The notes under the pieces: model-generated
Database searches by the model: none
What the model was told of the DNA's origin: nothing
What the model saw: only the letters and a program-made list of their open reading frames with translations
NCBI GenBank assembly: GCA_027687465.1
Contig: JAQCQR010000022.1
Location: 359 to 39,778, forward strand
Length of the DNA stretch: 39,420 nucleotides
Source: Coriobacteriaceae bacterium AF08-21
Lineage (GTDB): Bacteria; Actinomycetota; Coriobacteriia; Coriobacteriales; Coriobacteriaceae
Direction of reading: 5' to 3'
Made by a program: the position numbers and the translations under genes
Part shown: positions 18,208 through 26,519 of the stretch, in pieces
Position numbering within the stretch: the stretch's first letter is position 1
Layout: every line of letters begins with the position of its first letter

Positions 18208-19061
18208 TACTGCTGCACCTCCTTGGACCTCGTGGCCTTAAGCTGAATCATGGAGATGGCTACGACCAGGATGCAGAAGATAACCGCCTTGGCCTGGCCG
18301 ATGCCCTGCCATGCGATACCGGCACGCGAATAGAACGTGTTGTAGATGTTCAGGGCGAGCATCTCGGTGGAGTGTGCGGGAGCGCCGCCGGTAAGGGCGA
18401 GGTTCTGGTCGAACAGCTTAAAGCCGTTGGTGATGGACAGGAACAGGCAGATGGTGATGGTCGGCATCAGGTTAGGGATCTTAACCTTCCAAAACGTCTG
18501 CCATGCCGTGGCACCGTCGACCTTGGCGGCCTCGATGTAGTCGGACGGAATGGACTGCAGACCAGCGATGTAGATGATCATCATGTAGCCGACCTGCTGC
18601 CACAGGGTCAGGATGATAAGGCCCCAGAAGCCGGCAGCGGAGTTAAGGGCAATGAGCTGGGCGCCCACGTTGGAGAGCAGGCAGTTGATCAGGATCTGCC
18701 AGATGTAGCCCAACACGATGCCGCCGATCAGGTTAGGCATAAAGAAGATCGTACGGAAGATGTTGGTGCCCTTGAGCGCCTTGCGGGTGAGCGCCTGCGC
18801 GATGGCGAGGGCAATCACGTTGATGAGCACCGTCGACAGGAAGGCAAACGCCACCGTAAAGAAGAACGACGTGGCAAACTGCGGATCGGACAATGCGCGC
18901 ACGTAGTTCTCGATACCGACAAAGTGCGCGTTGTTGATGGTAATAAACTGGCAGAACGAGAGATAGAAACCCTGGATAAAGGGGATCACGAACCCGATCA
19001 TAAACGCCAGGCACGTGGGCAGCATAAAGAGCGGCCACCAGCGCTTGAGTGCTTTGCCCAT
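18207..19061 (-). CDS. Sugar ABC transporter permease, MalF type
   Basis: 284 residues with six predicted membrane helices. The EAA motif is IPSDYIEAAKVDGATAWQTF, followed by KVKIPNLMPT. It starts MGKALKRWWPLFMLPTCLAF, with GAAAGGACCC shortly upstream. It is shorter than E. coli MalF because it lacks the large periplasmic loop, as is usual in Gram-positive CUT1 importers. It lies 87 bases downstream of the binding protein, with a strong hairpin between, and overlaps the MalG-type gene by one base. Confidence 0.96.
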   Translation of the reverse strand: MGKALKRWWPLFMLPTCLAFMIGFVIPFIQGFYLSFCQFITINNAHFVGIENYVRALSDPQFATSFFFTVAFAFLSTVLINVIALAIAQALTRKALKGTNIFRTIFFMPNLIGGIVLGYIWQILINCLLSNVGAQLIALNSAAGFWGLIILTLWQQVGYMMIIYIAGLQSIPSDYIEAAKVDGATAWQTFWKVKIPNLMPTITICLFLSITNGFKLFDQNLALTGGAPAHSTEMLALNIYNTFYSRAGIAWQGIGQAKAVIFCILVVAISMIQLKATRSKEVQQ

Positions 19062-19081
19062 AGAAGGGTCCTTTCAATATG

Positions 19082-19117
19082 CAGGGGGCGGGCAAACCTA
19101 CGTCTGCCCGCCCCCTG
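19082..19117 (-). other. Intra-operon hairpin between binding-protein and permease genes
   Basis: CAGGGGGCGGGCA (19082-19094) pairs perfectly, 13 bp, with TGCCCGCCCCCTG (19105-19117). It lies 31 bases after the binding-protein stop codon and has no U-tract. As in malE-malF of E. coli, such a hairpin probably stabilises the binding-protein mRNA so that it exceeds the permeases. The function is inferred from position. Confidence 0.75.
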
Positions 19118-19148
19118 TCGCTAATCAGATAGCTTGGGCAGCAACTGC

Positions 19149-20465
19149 TTACTCGGAAGCAGCCTTCTCGGTCTTCCAGCCATCGACGAAGGCGTTCTTG
19201 ACGCCGTCCCACTTGGTGTTGTCGGCAGCATAAGCAATGAGAGCCTGCTTGAGGTTCTTCTTCCACTCCTCAGAGGGGATGTAGACGAAGTCCCAAGCAA
19301 CGGTCTTCTTGCCGTCCTTGGCCATGGCAACGGCCTGCTGCGAGAAGACGTTGGTGGTTTCCTTGGCGCTCTTGAACGGGGCAGTCAGACCCATCTTGTC
19401 AGCGATGATGCTGGTGGCGGTGTCAGAAGTGACGCACCAATACATGAAGTCCTCGGTGGCCTTCTGAGCATCCTCGGAAGCCTGGGAGCTCACGCACCAG
19501 TAGTTCTCGCCGCCGGAGCACAGGCCCTGGTTCTCCTCGCCGTCGACGCCGATGTAGATCGGCAGCATGCCGAGCTGGTCGTCGGTCATACCGGCCTTGG
19601 TGAGGTCAGCGTAGGCCCAAGAGCCGTTCTGATAGAAGACGGCCTTGCCGGTTGCGAACTCGTTGGTGGCGTCGTCACCGGTCTTGGAGGCAAGCTGCGA
19701 AGGATCGCAGGTGGAGTCGGTGATATACAGGTCGAAGATCTGCTTAAAGTTGTCGAGATACTCGCCCTTGATCTCGTCGTCCTCCTGGTTGTGCTCCTTC
19801 TCGAACTCGTAGTAGAGCGGGAGGTTGGCGAGGTGGGTGGTGTAACGCCAGCTGGAGGAGTCATCCATGCCGGCGGAAGTGAAGGCGCCCTCAATGCCGA
19901 GCTCGTCCTTGCGGGCCTGGATGTCGTCGGCACAAGCCTTCAGCTTGTCGAAGGAGTTGATGTCCTCGGCCTTGTAGCCAGCCTTCTCGAGCAGCTGCTT
20001 GTTGTAGATGATGCCGTAGCTCTCCTGGACCCAGTCGATACCCAGATCCTTGCCATCGGACTGCAGAGCCAGGGAGTCGTCAATGAGCTCACCGCGGAGC
20101 TTGGTATCGGACAGGTCGGCGCAGTAGTCCTTCCAGTTCTTAAGACCGGTGGGGCCGTTGACCTGGAACAGGGTCGGAGCGGAGCTCTTGGACATCTCGG
20201 ACTTAAGCTTCTCCTCGTAGGTGTTGGAGGCAGCGGTCACGATCTTGACCTCGACGCCCTTCTCCTTCTTATAGGCCTTGGCGATCTCCTTCCACTCCTT
20301 GTCGACCTCGGGCTTGAATTGGAGGAAGTAGACCTCAGCAGCGTCACCAGAAGCAGAGGAGCCGGAGCCGGCAGAACCACCGCAGCCCACGAGACCCAGA
20401 CCAAGAACCGCAGCCGCGGAACCAGCAAAGCCCAAGAACTGCCTTCTGCTCATTTCGTTCTTCAT
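19149..20465 (-). CDS. Sugar ABC transporter substrate-binding lipoprotein (Tat signal)
   Basis: 438 residues. The signal has a twin-arginine motif MSRRQFLGFAG followed by a hydrophobic core and lipobox LVGC. The mature protein would be a lipid-anchored binding protein at the outer face of the membrane. A Ser/Gly linker follows the Cys. The body has the two-lobe SBP family 1 fold, with KLKSEMSKSSAPTLFQVNGP and FATGKAVFYQNGSWAYADL. The start at 20465 has AAAGGGTGG 6 bases upstream. It resembles binding proteins of alpha-glucoside or other oligosaccharide importers, but the substrate cannot be read. It opens the four-gene transporter operon. The Tat route suggests it folds before export. Confidence 0.94.
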   Translation of the reverse strand: MKNEMSRRQFLGFAGSAAAVLGLGLVGCGGSAGSGSSASGDAAEVYFLQFKPEVDKEWKEIAKAYKKEKGVEVKIVTAASNTYEEKLKSEMSKSSAPTLFQVNGPTGLKNWKDYCADLSDTKLRGELIDDSLALQSDGKDLGIDWVQESYGIIYNKQLLEKAGYKAEDINSFDKLKACADDIQARKDELGIEGAFTSAGMDDSSSWRYTTHLANLPLYYEFEKEHNQEDDEIKGEYLDNFKQIFDLYITDSTCDPSQLASKTGDDATNEFATGKAVFYQNGSWAYADLTKAGMTDDQLGMLPIYIGVDGEENQGLCSGGENYWCVSSQASEDAQKATEDFMYWCVTSDTATSIIADKMGLTAPFKSAKETTNVFSQQAVAMAKDGKKTVAWDFVYIPSEEWKKNLKQALIAYAADNTKWDGVKNAFVDGWKTEKAASE

Positions 20466-20549
20466 TACAATCCACCCTTTCACACCGTGGCGGCACCCTT
20501 TGCCGCCGCCTTCGGAGATTGGCTCGGGGACTTTGCCCCTTTCGCTGAT

Positions 20550-20660
20550 TTGTACAATACGCTATTTGGCTAGTTGTTTGAACAAGTATTACTAGAGCGG
20601 TAGAAAAACTTCGGTGAACGGTAATTTCAACTTGATACTTGACAAGTTTTGTATAAACAA
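20550..20660 (-). promoter_or_regulatory. Promoter/operator region of the ABC transporter operon
   Basis: Several short palindromes of the TTGT-N-ACAA type lie here: TTGTACAA (20550-20557), TTGTTTGAACAA (20574-20585) and TTGTATAAACAA (20649-20660). ACTTG-A-CAAGT lies at 20637-20647. These resemble operators of GntR/HutC regulators, and a TreR-like GntR gene is next door. CTTCGGTGAACGGT at 20609-20622 is identical to a 14-mer in the SIS-operon promoter. Exact -35 and -10 boxes are not clear. Confidence 0.5.
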
Positions 20661-20679
20661 TTATTTGTTATCGAATGCA

Positions 20680-20732
20680 GAGAAAACGCCCGGTCAAGCC
20701 GATGCATCGTCGGTTTGACCGGGCGTTTTCTC
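20680..20732 (-). terminator. Strong terminator of the TreR-like gene
   Basis: GAGAAAACGCCCGGTCAAGC... (from 20680) pairs with the complementary stretch ending at 20732 over about 23 bp, with one mismatch/wobble. It begins 39 bases beyond the regulator's stop codon. The stem ends in GTTTTCTC, so the U-rich part is within the stem. It separates the regulator from the transporter operon downstream. Confidence 0.8.
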
Positions 20733-20771
20733 TTTGAGGGCATAAGCCTCGTCAGGCTGCGAGCTAGCCGG

Positions 20772-21491
20772 CTATCGCTTGGAGTTGACGCGGTAGTGGA
20801 AGATCTCAGGATGCGTACGGGCATGCGTGACCTCGAACAAGATGCCATCCGAGGTGTATGACTGGCTCTCCATGACGGCGACACAGTTGTATTTGCCAAG
20901 GTCCAAGTAGCTGCAGTCCTCATCGTTGGCGAGCTCGACACTCACCGTACGACGGCTCGCCATCACTTTGACACCGCGCTTGTGCTCCAGATAGCCGTAA
21001 ATAGAATCTGCCGCGATCTCGGGGGTCAGGCCCTTGGCGATCGACGCCAAAAAATAGCCATGGTCCACTTGGCGCGCGTTGCCGTTGAGGCTTCGGACAC
21101 GCACTACGCGAATAAGTTCCTCGCCCACCCTAAAGCCCAGGCGACGAGAGAGCTGCTCAGTGCAAATCAAATGTTCAAAAGACTTGACCTCGGTCGATGC
21201 GACGGCATTGTTGCGTTTTGCGAACTCGCCAAACGACTCAACCTCTTCGAGTGCGCCCAACATGTCGGTTTCGCCCTTAAGCCAAATAACGCGCACGCCC
21301 TTGCCGTGTATGGGCTGCACAAACATCCCGTCGGCCAGCATACCCAAGGCGCGACGGACGGTATTGCGAGTACATCCGAACTCCGCGGTCAGCTCGGCTT
21401 CGGTTGGCAGCATCTCCTGAAACGCATAGGTCCCATTAATGATGCGCGAACGGATCTCGCGGTAGATTCCTTCGTATATCGCTTTTGGCAT
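20772..21491 (-). CDS. GntR/HutC-family regulator, TreR-like
   Basis: 239 residues. The winged helix (about residues 4-70) shows LPTEAELTAEFGCTRNTVRRAL and the wing VQPIHGKGVRVIWL. The UTRA domain (about 90-235) resembles TreR, the trehalose-operon repressor that senses a sugar 6-phosphate, including the region SFGEFAKRNN that follows the wing. It is divergent from the PTS gene at 21721 and upstream of the ABC transporter operon, so it could control both. A sugar phosphate made by the PTS would be a natural ligand. This is inferred from context. It has its own strong terminator. Confidence 0.9.
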   Translation of the reverse strand: MPKAIYEGIYREIRSRIINGTYAFQEMLPTEAELTAEFGCTRNTVRRALGMLADGMFVQPIHGKGVRVIWLKGETDMLGALEEVESFGEFAKRNNAVASTEVKSFEHLICTEQLSRRLGFRVGEELIRVVRVRSLNGNARQVDHGYFLASIAKGLTPEIAADSIYGYLEHKRGVKVMASRRTVSVELANDEDCSYLDLGKYNCVAVMESQSYTSDGILFEVTHARTHPEIFHYRVNSKR

Positions 21492-21545
21492 TGTTTCACC
21501 TCTACATTATTTATTTCCGGCTAGGCACGATAGCATTTCTTAAAG

Positions 21546-21677
21546 TTGTTTAAACCGAATATCGGTAAAGCGACAGGATTTAACCGTTGACGGTTTCTGT
21601 CGTGCCCAAATCGGTTTCGCTCAAAACTGCCGGCACGACAATCGTCTGGTCCTCTACAATGAATCCATTGTTTAAAC
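21546..21677. promoter_or_regulatory. Divergent control region between TreR-like gene and PTS gene
   Basis: TTGTTTAAAC occurs as a direct repeat at 21546-21555 and 21668-21677. Its reverse complement sits in the malQ promoter. Two further inverted repeats lie between: ACCGA-ATA-TCGGT (21554-21566) and ACCGT-TG-ACGGT (21583-21594). TACAAT at 21655-21660 could be a -10 box for the PTS gene. These are candidate regulator sites only. Confidence 0.5.
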
Positions 21678-21720
21678 GTTTCCCCACGCGCAACGCGCCT
21701 CGATATTCGGAAGGCAGAAC

Positions 21721-24171
21721 ATGCTGCAAAAAATCCAACGCTTTGGCGGGGCAATGTTCGCTCCCGCCATGCTGTTTTCTATATCGGGCCTCATGGTCGG
21801 CGTCTCCGCTCTCGCAACGACTGCGGACATCGTCGGCGATCTAGCCGTATACGGAACCCCTTGGTACGTTTTTTGGGCCATCATCCAGCGCGGCTCATGG
21901 ACGGTCTTTAAACGCCTCCCGCTCCTTTTTGCCGTAGCGCTGCCTATCGGTCTTGCCCAAAAGCAACCGGCACGCTGCTGCCTCGAGGCACTCGTGGCCT
22001 ATTTTGCCTATTGCTTCTTTTTGAGCGAGATCATTAAGCTGAGCGGAGACAACCTTGGGCTTAAGTACCCGTCATCTTTGACCCCCGCCAACGGTATCAC
22101 CGTCATCGACGGCATCAAGACGCTCGACACCGGCATTATCGGCCCGCTGGCGGTATCGGCAACCGTCGTCGCCATCCATGACCGCTTCTACGATGCCAAG
22201 GTTCCCGATTGGCTCGGCACCTTCTCGGGCTCCTCGCTGGTCTACCTCATCAGCTTTTTTGCCGTGTTTGCCCTTGCCGCTATCTCGGCCGCCATCGTGC
22301 CCTTCGTATACGCTGTGACCGAAACGCTGCGCCACGCACTTGCGGGCGTCGGCCCCTTCGGCGTGGGTATCTTTGTGTTTTTGGAGCGAGCACTCGAGCC
22401 CATGGGGCTGCACCATCTGCTCTACATGCCGATCTACTACGACAACCTGGTCATTAACGACGGCATCTACGCCACGTGGAGCAGCTTGCTCCCCATCCTC
22501 TCCCATAGCACGCGCCCCCTTAATGAGCTTGCGCCGTGGGCCGGTTTTACCGCCACCGGCTGGGTCAAGCTCTTTGGCCTTCCCGCCATCGCAGCCGCAT
22601 TCTACTCCACCGCAAAACCCGAGCGCCGCGCCGGCCTCAGGGTCATCCTTGTTCCCGCCATCATCGCCTCGGTGGTTTGCGGCGTTACCGAGCCACTCGA
22701 GTTTCTCTTTATGTTCACCCACCCCGGGCTCTTTTTTCTCTACGCCGTCTTATCGTCTTGCCTTGCCACAACCATGAATCTCTTTGGCATCGTCGGCATC
22801 TTCTCGGGCGGCCTCATGGAGATGGCAGCCTTCAACTTTATTCCGCTCATGCGCATGCATGCCGGTGCCTATCTTTTGGCGCTCGGTATCGGCCTTGCCT
22901 TTAGCCTCATCTTTTTTGTGAGTTTTCGAGCACTCATCTTGATCTATGACCTTAAGACGCCGGGCCGCGAGGATCATGTCGCCAATCGCGCGGCAATCGA
23001 TCATTTAACGGGAAGCGGCTTTGCCAAAGAGCAATCTCCCAATGACGAGGTCAATAGTCAATCCGATCAAGATCACGTCCTCGCTGAGCGGGTAATTCGG
23101 CTTTTAGGTGGCGTTGGCAATATTGCGGGCGCAACCAACTGCGCCACGCGCCTGCGCGTCGAGGTCGCAGACCCTTCCATCGTTGCAGATAACGCGTCGT
23201 TTGTCGCGGCGGGCACCAAAGGCCTCATCATTACGGGCAAGACCGCCCAGGTGGTCATCGGCATCTCCGTTCCCCGCGTTAAAGAGCATTTTGACCAGAT
23301 CATGGGCCTCGAGCCGGGATTTGTGCCCACCGCCTCGGCCTCCCCTGTCGCCAGCCCAACCCACAAGCACGGCGATATCTGCTTCTTCGACATTGACGGC
23401 ACGCTCGCGTGGCAAGACCCTCGAGTGGCACAAGAGCTTCCCGAGAGCGAGCGAGACCTGTCCCCCTATCCCAACGAGGCGGTCTCGCAGGCCATCCGCG
23501 ATTTCGTTGCAAATGGCAACATGGCCTTTATCTGCACAGGGCGCACACTGAGCTGCATCCATCCCAAACTACTCGAGCTGCCCTGGGCCGGCATCGTCTG
23601 TCTTGCGGGCGGTTACGCCGAGATCAACGGACACGCAATTCGCGATCTGTCGATGACGCCCGGCATGCTGCAGCGCCTTGCCCCCTATCTTGAGCAGTCG
23701 GGCGAGGTCATCCGCTTTGAGGGCCTCAACGGCGTCGTGCGCATGAGTGCCGATGCCCCCGATGCCCCCGGATACGCGCGCACCCTGGGCGACGCAGTCA
23801 CGCAGCTGCAACATTACAGCGCCTACAAGATCTTGATGTCTACATCGCTCGCCAGCCGCATCGCTCAAGATAAGGCACTTGAGCCGCTGCTGTGCTTTAA
23901 CGAGCTCGAACTCGAGGTAACCGAAATCTCGCCCCGCGAATGCACGAAGCGCGGGGGCATCCAGTCTGTACTCGACGCCCTCGATCCCCACCACGGAACC
24001 GTATACGGCATCGGCGACGCCAGCAATGACGTCTCGCTGATGAACGCCGTCGATGTCGGTATCGCCATGGGCAATGCGCCGGACTATCTCAAAAAGCGCG
24101 CCGACTACATCACCGACTCGGTCGACAAAGATGGCGTCGTCAAGGCGCTCGAGCACTTTAGGCTTATATAA
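21721..24171 (+). CDS. PTS sugar transporter EIIC-EIIB fused to a HAD-family phosphatase
   Basis: 816 residues in three parts. Residues about 1-425 are a glucose-superfamily EIIC with many membrane helices and the motif VVCGVTEPLEFLFMFTHPG (canonical GITEP). Residues about 450-535 are EIIB, with phospho-accepting Cys474 in GATNCATRLRVEV. Residues about 550-816 are a Cof-type HAD hydrolase: FFDIDGTLA (nucleophile Asp557, acid Asp559), ICTGRTL, and GIGDASNDVSLMNA (Asp766). A short Ser/Pro-rich linker joins EIIB and HAD. A separate EIIA is not seen. The fusion suggests that the sugar phosphate made on import is dephosphorylated on the spot, which is unexpected. Alternatively the HAD part acts on another phosphate or is regulatory. 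GGAAGG lies 7 bases before the ATG. It is divergent from a TreR-like regulator. Confidence 0.95.
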   Translation: MLQKIQRFGGAMFAPAMLFSISGLMVGVSALATTADIVGDLAVYGTPWYVFWAIIQRGSWTVFKRLPLLFAVALPIGLAQKQPARCCLEALVAYFAYCFFLSEIIKLSGDNLGLKYPSSLTPANGITVIDGIKTLDTGIIGPLAVSATVVAIHDRFYDAKVPDWLGTFSGSSLVYLISFFAVFALAAISAAIVPFVYAVTETLRHALAGVGPFGVGIFVFLERALEPMGLHHLLYMPIYYDNLVINDGIYATWSSLLPILSHSTRPLNELAPWAGFTATGWVKLFGLPAIAAAFYSTAKPERRAGLRVILVPAIIASVVCGVTEPLEFLFMFTHPGLFFLYAVLSSCLATTMNLFGIVGIFSGGLMEMAAFNFIPLMRMHAGAYLLALGIGLAFSLIFFVSFRALILIYDLKTPGREDHVANRAAIDHLTGSGFAKEQSPNDEVNSQSDQDHVLAERVIRLLGGVGNIAGATNCATRLRVEVADPSIVADNASFVAAGTKGLIITGKTAQVVIGISVPRVKEHFDQIMGLEPGFVPTASASPVASPTHKHGDICFFDIDGTLAWQDPRVAQELPESERDLSPYPNEAVSQAIRDFVANGNMAFICTGRTLSCIHPKLLELPWAGIVCLAGGYAEINGHAIRDLSMTPGMLQRLAPYLEQSGEVIRFEGLNGVVRMSADAPDAPGYARTLGDAVTQLQHYSAYKILMSTSLASRIAQDKALEPLLCFNELELEVTEISPRECTKRGGIQSVLDALDPHHGTVYGIGDASNDVSLMNAVDVGIAMGNAPDYLKKRADYITDSVDKDGVVKALEHFRLI

Positions 24172-24284
24172 GCAGCCGGCACGCGCACGCGTCCCGTTTC
24201 CCCAAATCGCCAAAACAGACGCGCCAGCAACTCCAATGTGGCAATATGGTATCTGCACACCGCAACGATGCAACCTAAGAAAGA

Positions 24285-25310
24285 ATGCGAGAACCCGTGT
24301 CCAGTCCGTTTACCAGCTTTTTAGCCCAGCACTTTGGCCAGATCAACGACTATCTGGCCATGTTCTTTGACGGACAGGCGACCTCTGCCGATATCGAGCG
24401 CTACCTGTACGCGCCGCTCTCGGCTTTTACGGCCAATGCCGGCAAGCGCCACCGCCCGCTCATCTGCATGCTCGCCGCCACCGCGGTAGGTGGCAGCTTT
24501 GAGAGCGCCCGCAGCGCGGCGGCAGCTATCGAGCACTTTCAGTCGGGAGCGCTTATCCATGACGACATCGCCGACAACGGCCAGCTGCGTCGCGGCAAGC
24601 CTTGCATGCACCTTACCGAGGGCACGGGCCTTGCCATCAACTGCGGCGATCTGGCGCTCACCATGGTCACCAAGACGGTTCTCGACGACCCCACGCTGGA
24701 GTCCGGCGTGAAGCTGCGCGTGCTCCACGAGCTTACCGAGATGATCGTTCGCACCATCGAGGGCCAGGCGCTCGACCTAGGTTGGGTCCGTGACGGGCGC
24801 TTTGATATCTCAGTTGATGACTACCTGGACATGGCGACGCACAAGACCGCGTACTACAGCGGAGCCACGCCACTTGCCGCCGGAGCCATTATCGGCGGCG
24901 GCAGCGATGGGCAAATCGAAGCGCTGCGCGCCTTTGGTCTGCACACGGGCCTTGCCTTTCAGATTCAGGACGATCTACTCAACTTGATCGGCACCAAAGA
25001 GGCCGCCAACAAGGACTTCCGCACCGATATCACCGAGGGTAAGCGCACGCTCGTTGCCGTGCACGCCCTGTCTGATGAGCGCTATCACGACGAGATTGAA
25101 GCAATCCTCTCCTCGGGCACCGAGGACCCCGCGCAGCTCGCGCGCGCCGTGGAAATCTTCCAGGAGACCGGCTCTATCGATTACGCCCACGCCTACGCGC
25201 TGGACCTGACCGCCAAAGCCAAGGCCGCCATCGAGGACGTTTCGCTCGACCCGCATGCACGCGAACTGTTCCTCTCCATGGCAGATTTCTTTGTGGAGCG
25301 CCTTAACTAG
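24285..25310 (+). CDS. Polyprenyl (E-isoprenyl) diphosphate synthase
   Basis: 341 residues. The enzyme condenses isopentenyl diphosphate onto an allylic diphosphate. The first Asp-rich motif is IHDDIADN with RRGKP nearby. The second is FQIQDDLLNLIG. GKRHRPLICMLAA matches the conserved N-terminal GKR region, and NKDFRTDITEGKRTL is typical of the C-terminal part. Chain length (geranylgeranyl or longer) cannot be told by eye; Ala and Ser just before the first motif (HFQSGALIHDD) leave room for a long product. The start could be ATG 24285, or GTG 24297, which would begin SSPFTSFLAQ; both have weak ribosome sites. It lies 113 bases after the PTS fusion on the same strand. Confidence 0.93.
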   Translation: MREPVSSPFTSFLAQHFGQINDYLAMFFDGQATSADIERYLYAPLSAFTANAGKRHRPLICMLAATAVGGSFESARSAAAAIEHFQSGALIHDDIADNGQLRRGKPCMHLTEGTGLAINCGDLALTMVTKTVLDDPTLESGVKLRVLHELTEMIVRTIEGQALDLGWVRDGRFDISVDDYLDMATHKTAYYSGATPLAAGAIIGGGSDGQIEALRAFGLHTGLAFQIQDDLLNLIGTKEAANKDFRTDITEGKRTLVAVHALSDERYHDEIEAILSSGTEDPAQLARAVEIFQETGSIDYAHAYALDLTAKAKAAIEDVSLDPHARELFLSMADFFVERLN

Positions 25311-25448
25311 CGGGGGTTATAAAACCTGTCAGCAGCGTATTTGGGTACAACTTGCTACACTGTTGAGTGCATGTTTATGCATTCCTTTGCGTTGTCTATC
25401 CGACACACGCTCAAATAGTACGAATGGTACGCCGAAAGGGGTTCGTTC

Positions 25449-26354
25449 ATGGAACCTATTACAACGGGCATGCAGGGAGCAGCCGTCGAGGACGTGCAGT
25501 CTCGTCTCCTGCAGCTCGGCTACACGATTGATGCCACCGAGGTCGCCGACAAGCACTTTGGTGCTACCACCGAGCAGGCCGTTAGCACCTTTAGGCTCGA
25601 CAGCGGTCTTGCCGCTGGCTGTGCCGTCGATATCCCCTGCTGGAGCGCCCTGGTCGACGCCTCATATAAACTGGGCGACCGCACGCTCTATCTGCGCATG
25701 CCCAATTTCCATGGTGCCGACGTGCAGGCCCTGCAGAAGGCGCTCAACGTTTTGGGCTTTGCCTGCGGCGAGGACGATGGCTACTTTGGCCCGCACACCG
25801 AGGCGGCCCTTCAGCAGTTCCAGGAAAACGTCGGTCTGTTTGCCGACGGCATGGCTTTCCAGGATACCTACGCCTACATCAACCGCCTGCACCACGTATG
25901 GGAGGGTAAACCTTCGGTGACCGAGGCTGAATCGCGCATCGGCTTTGCCCGCGCTGCAAACGTGCTCGAGCGCTTCCAGATCGCCGTCATCGGCGAGGAT
26001 CCCATCGCGCGCAGTGTTGCGTCGCGCATGTGGAATATCGCCACGGCGACGACCGACAACAGCGGCATGATGCTTTGCGACTCCGAGGTTCCGACCGATG
26101 TCGACCTGGTGCTCGAGATCGCAAGCGACGAGCTGCCCGCCGACGCCGCTCCACGCGCCACGATTGCCCTCGCCGAATGCCACAACCTGGCCCAGCGCAT
26201 CCGCACTGCCAATGTCGCCGCGCAGCAGAAGCCGGCACGCATTCGCATTGAGCTCACGGGCATGACGCGCTACAACGGCACCTTCACGGCCAGCGACGCG
26301 CAGACACTCGCCGTACGCCTGCTCGACGGCGTTTGCGATGCCCTCGCAGATTAG
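25449..26354 (+). CDS. Protein with two peptidoglycan-binding-type repeats, no signal peptide
   Basis: 301 residues. Two PG_binding_1-like repeats are visible: residues about 5-65 (TGMQGAAVEDVQSRLLQLGYTI ... FGATTEQAVSTFR) and about 85-150 (ADVQALQKALNVLGFACGEDDGYFGPHTEAALQQFQ). The rest (about 165-301) is alpha/beta, begins RFQIAVIGEDPIARSVASRM and looks Rossmann-like, but I do not recognise it. There is no signal sequence or membrane helix, which is odd for a wall-binding module and hints at a cytosolic role or non-classical release. The ATG at 25449 is preceded by GAAAGGGG. tRNA-Gln follows 38 bases after its stop codon. Function unknown. Confidence 0.85.
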   Translation: MEPITTGMQGAAVEDVQSRLLQLGYTIDATEVADKHFGATTEQAVSTFRLDSGLAAGCAVDIPCWSALVDASYKLGDRTLYLRMPNFHGADVQALQKALNVLGFACGEDDGYFGPHTEAALQQFQENVGLFADGMAFQDTYAYINRLHHVWEGKPSVTEAESRIGFARAANVLERFQIAVIGEDPIARSVASRMWNIATATTDNSGMMLCDSEVPTDVDLVLEIASDELPADAAPRATIALAECHNLAQRIRTANVAAQQKPARIRIELTGMTRYNGTFTASDAQTLAVRLLDGVCDALAD

Positions 26355-26392
26355 GTAAACTAAACGAGTTGCTTTTGGGCAACACCACACAT

Positions 26393-26464
26393 TGGGACGT
26401 AGTTCAACGGTAGAACTCCGGTTTTTGGTGCCGGCTGTTGGGGGTTCGAATCCCTCCGTCCCAG
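26393..26464 (+). tRNA. tRNA-Gln (anticodon UUG)
   Basis: The acceptor stem TGGGACG/CGTCCCA, D-arm GTTC-AACGGTA-GAAC, anticodon stem CCGGT/GCCGG with loop TTTTGGT (anticodon TTG) and T-arm GGGGG-TTCGAAT-CCCTC fold completely. The discriminator base is G. CCA is not encoded. U1-A72 is typical of bacterial tRNA-Gln. Confidence 0.97.
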
Positions 26465-26477
26465 CCCTTAAGAACAC

Positions 26478-26516
26478 AGCGCTCCAGGTCCTTATGAACC
26501 TGGAGCGCTTTCTTGT
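26478..26516 (+). terminator. Terminator of tRNA-Gln
   Basis: AGCGCTCCAGGT-CCTTATGA-ACCTGGAGCGCT, a perfect 12 bp stem, is followed by TTCTTGT. It starts 13 bases after the tRNA. Confidence 0.92.
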
Positions 26517-26519
26517 GGG

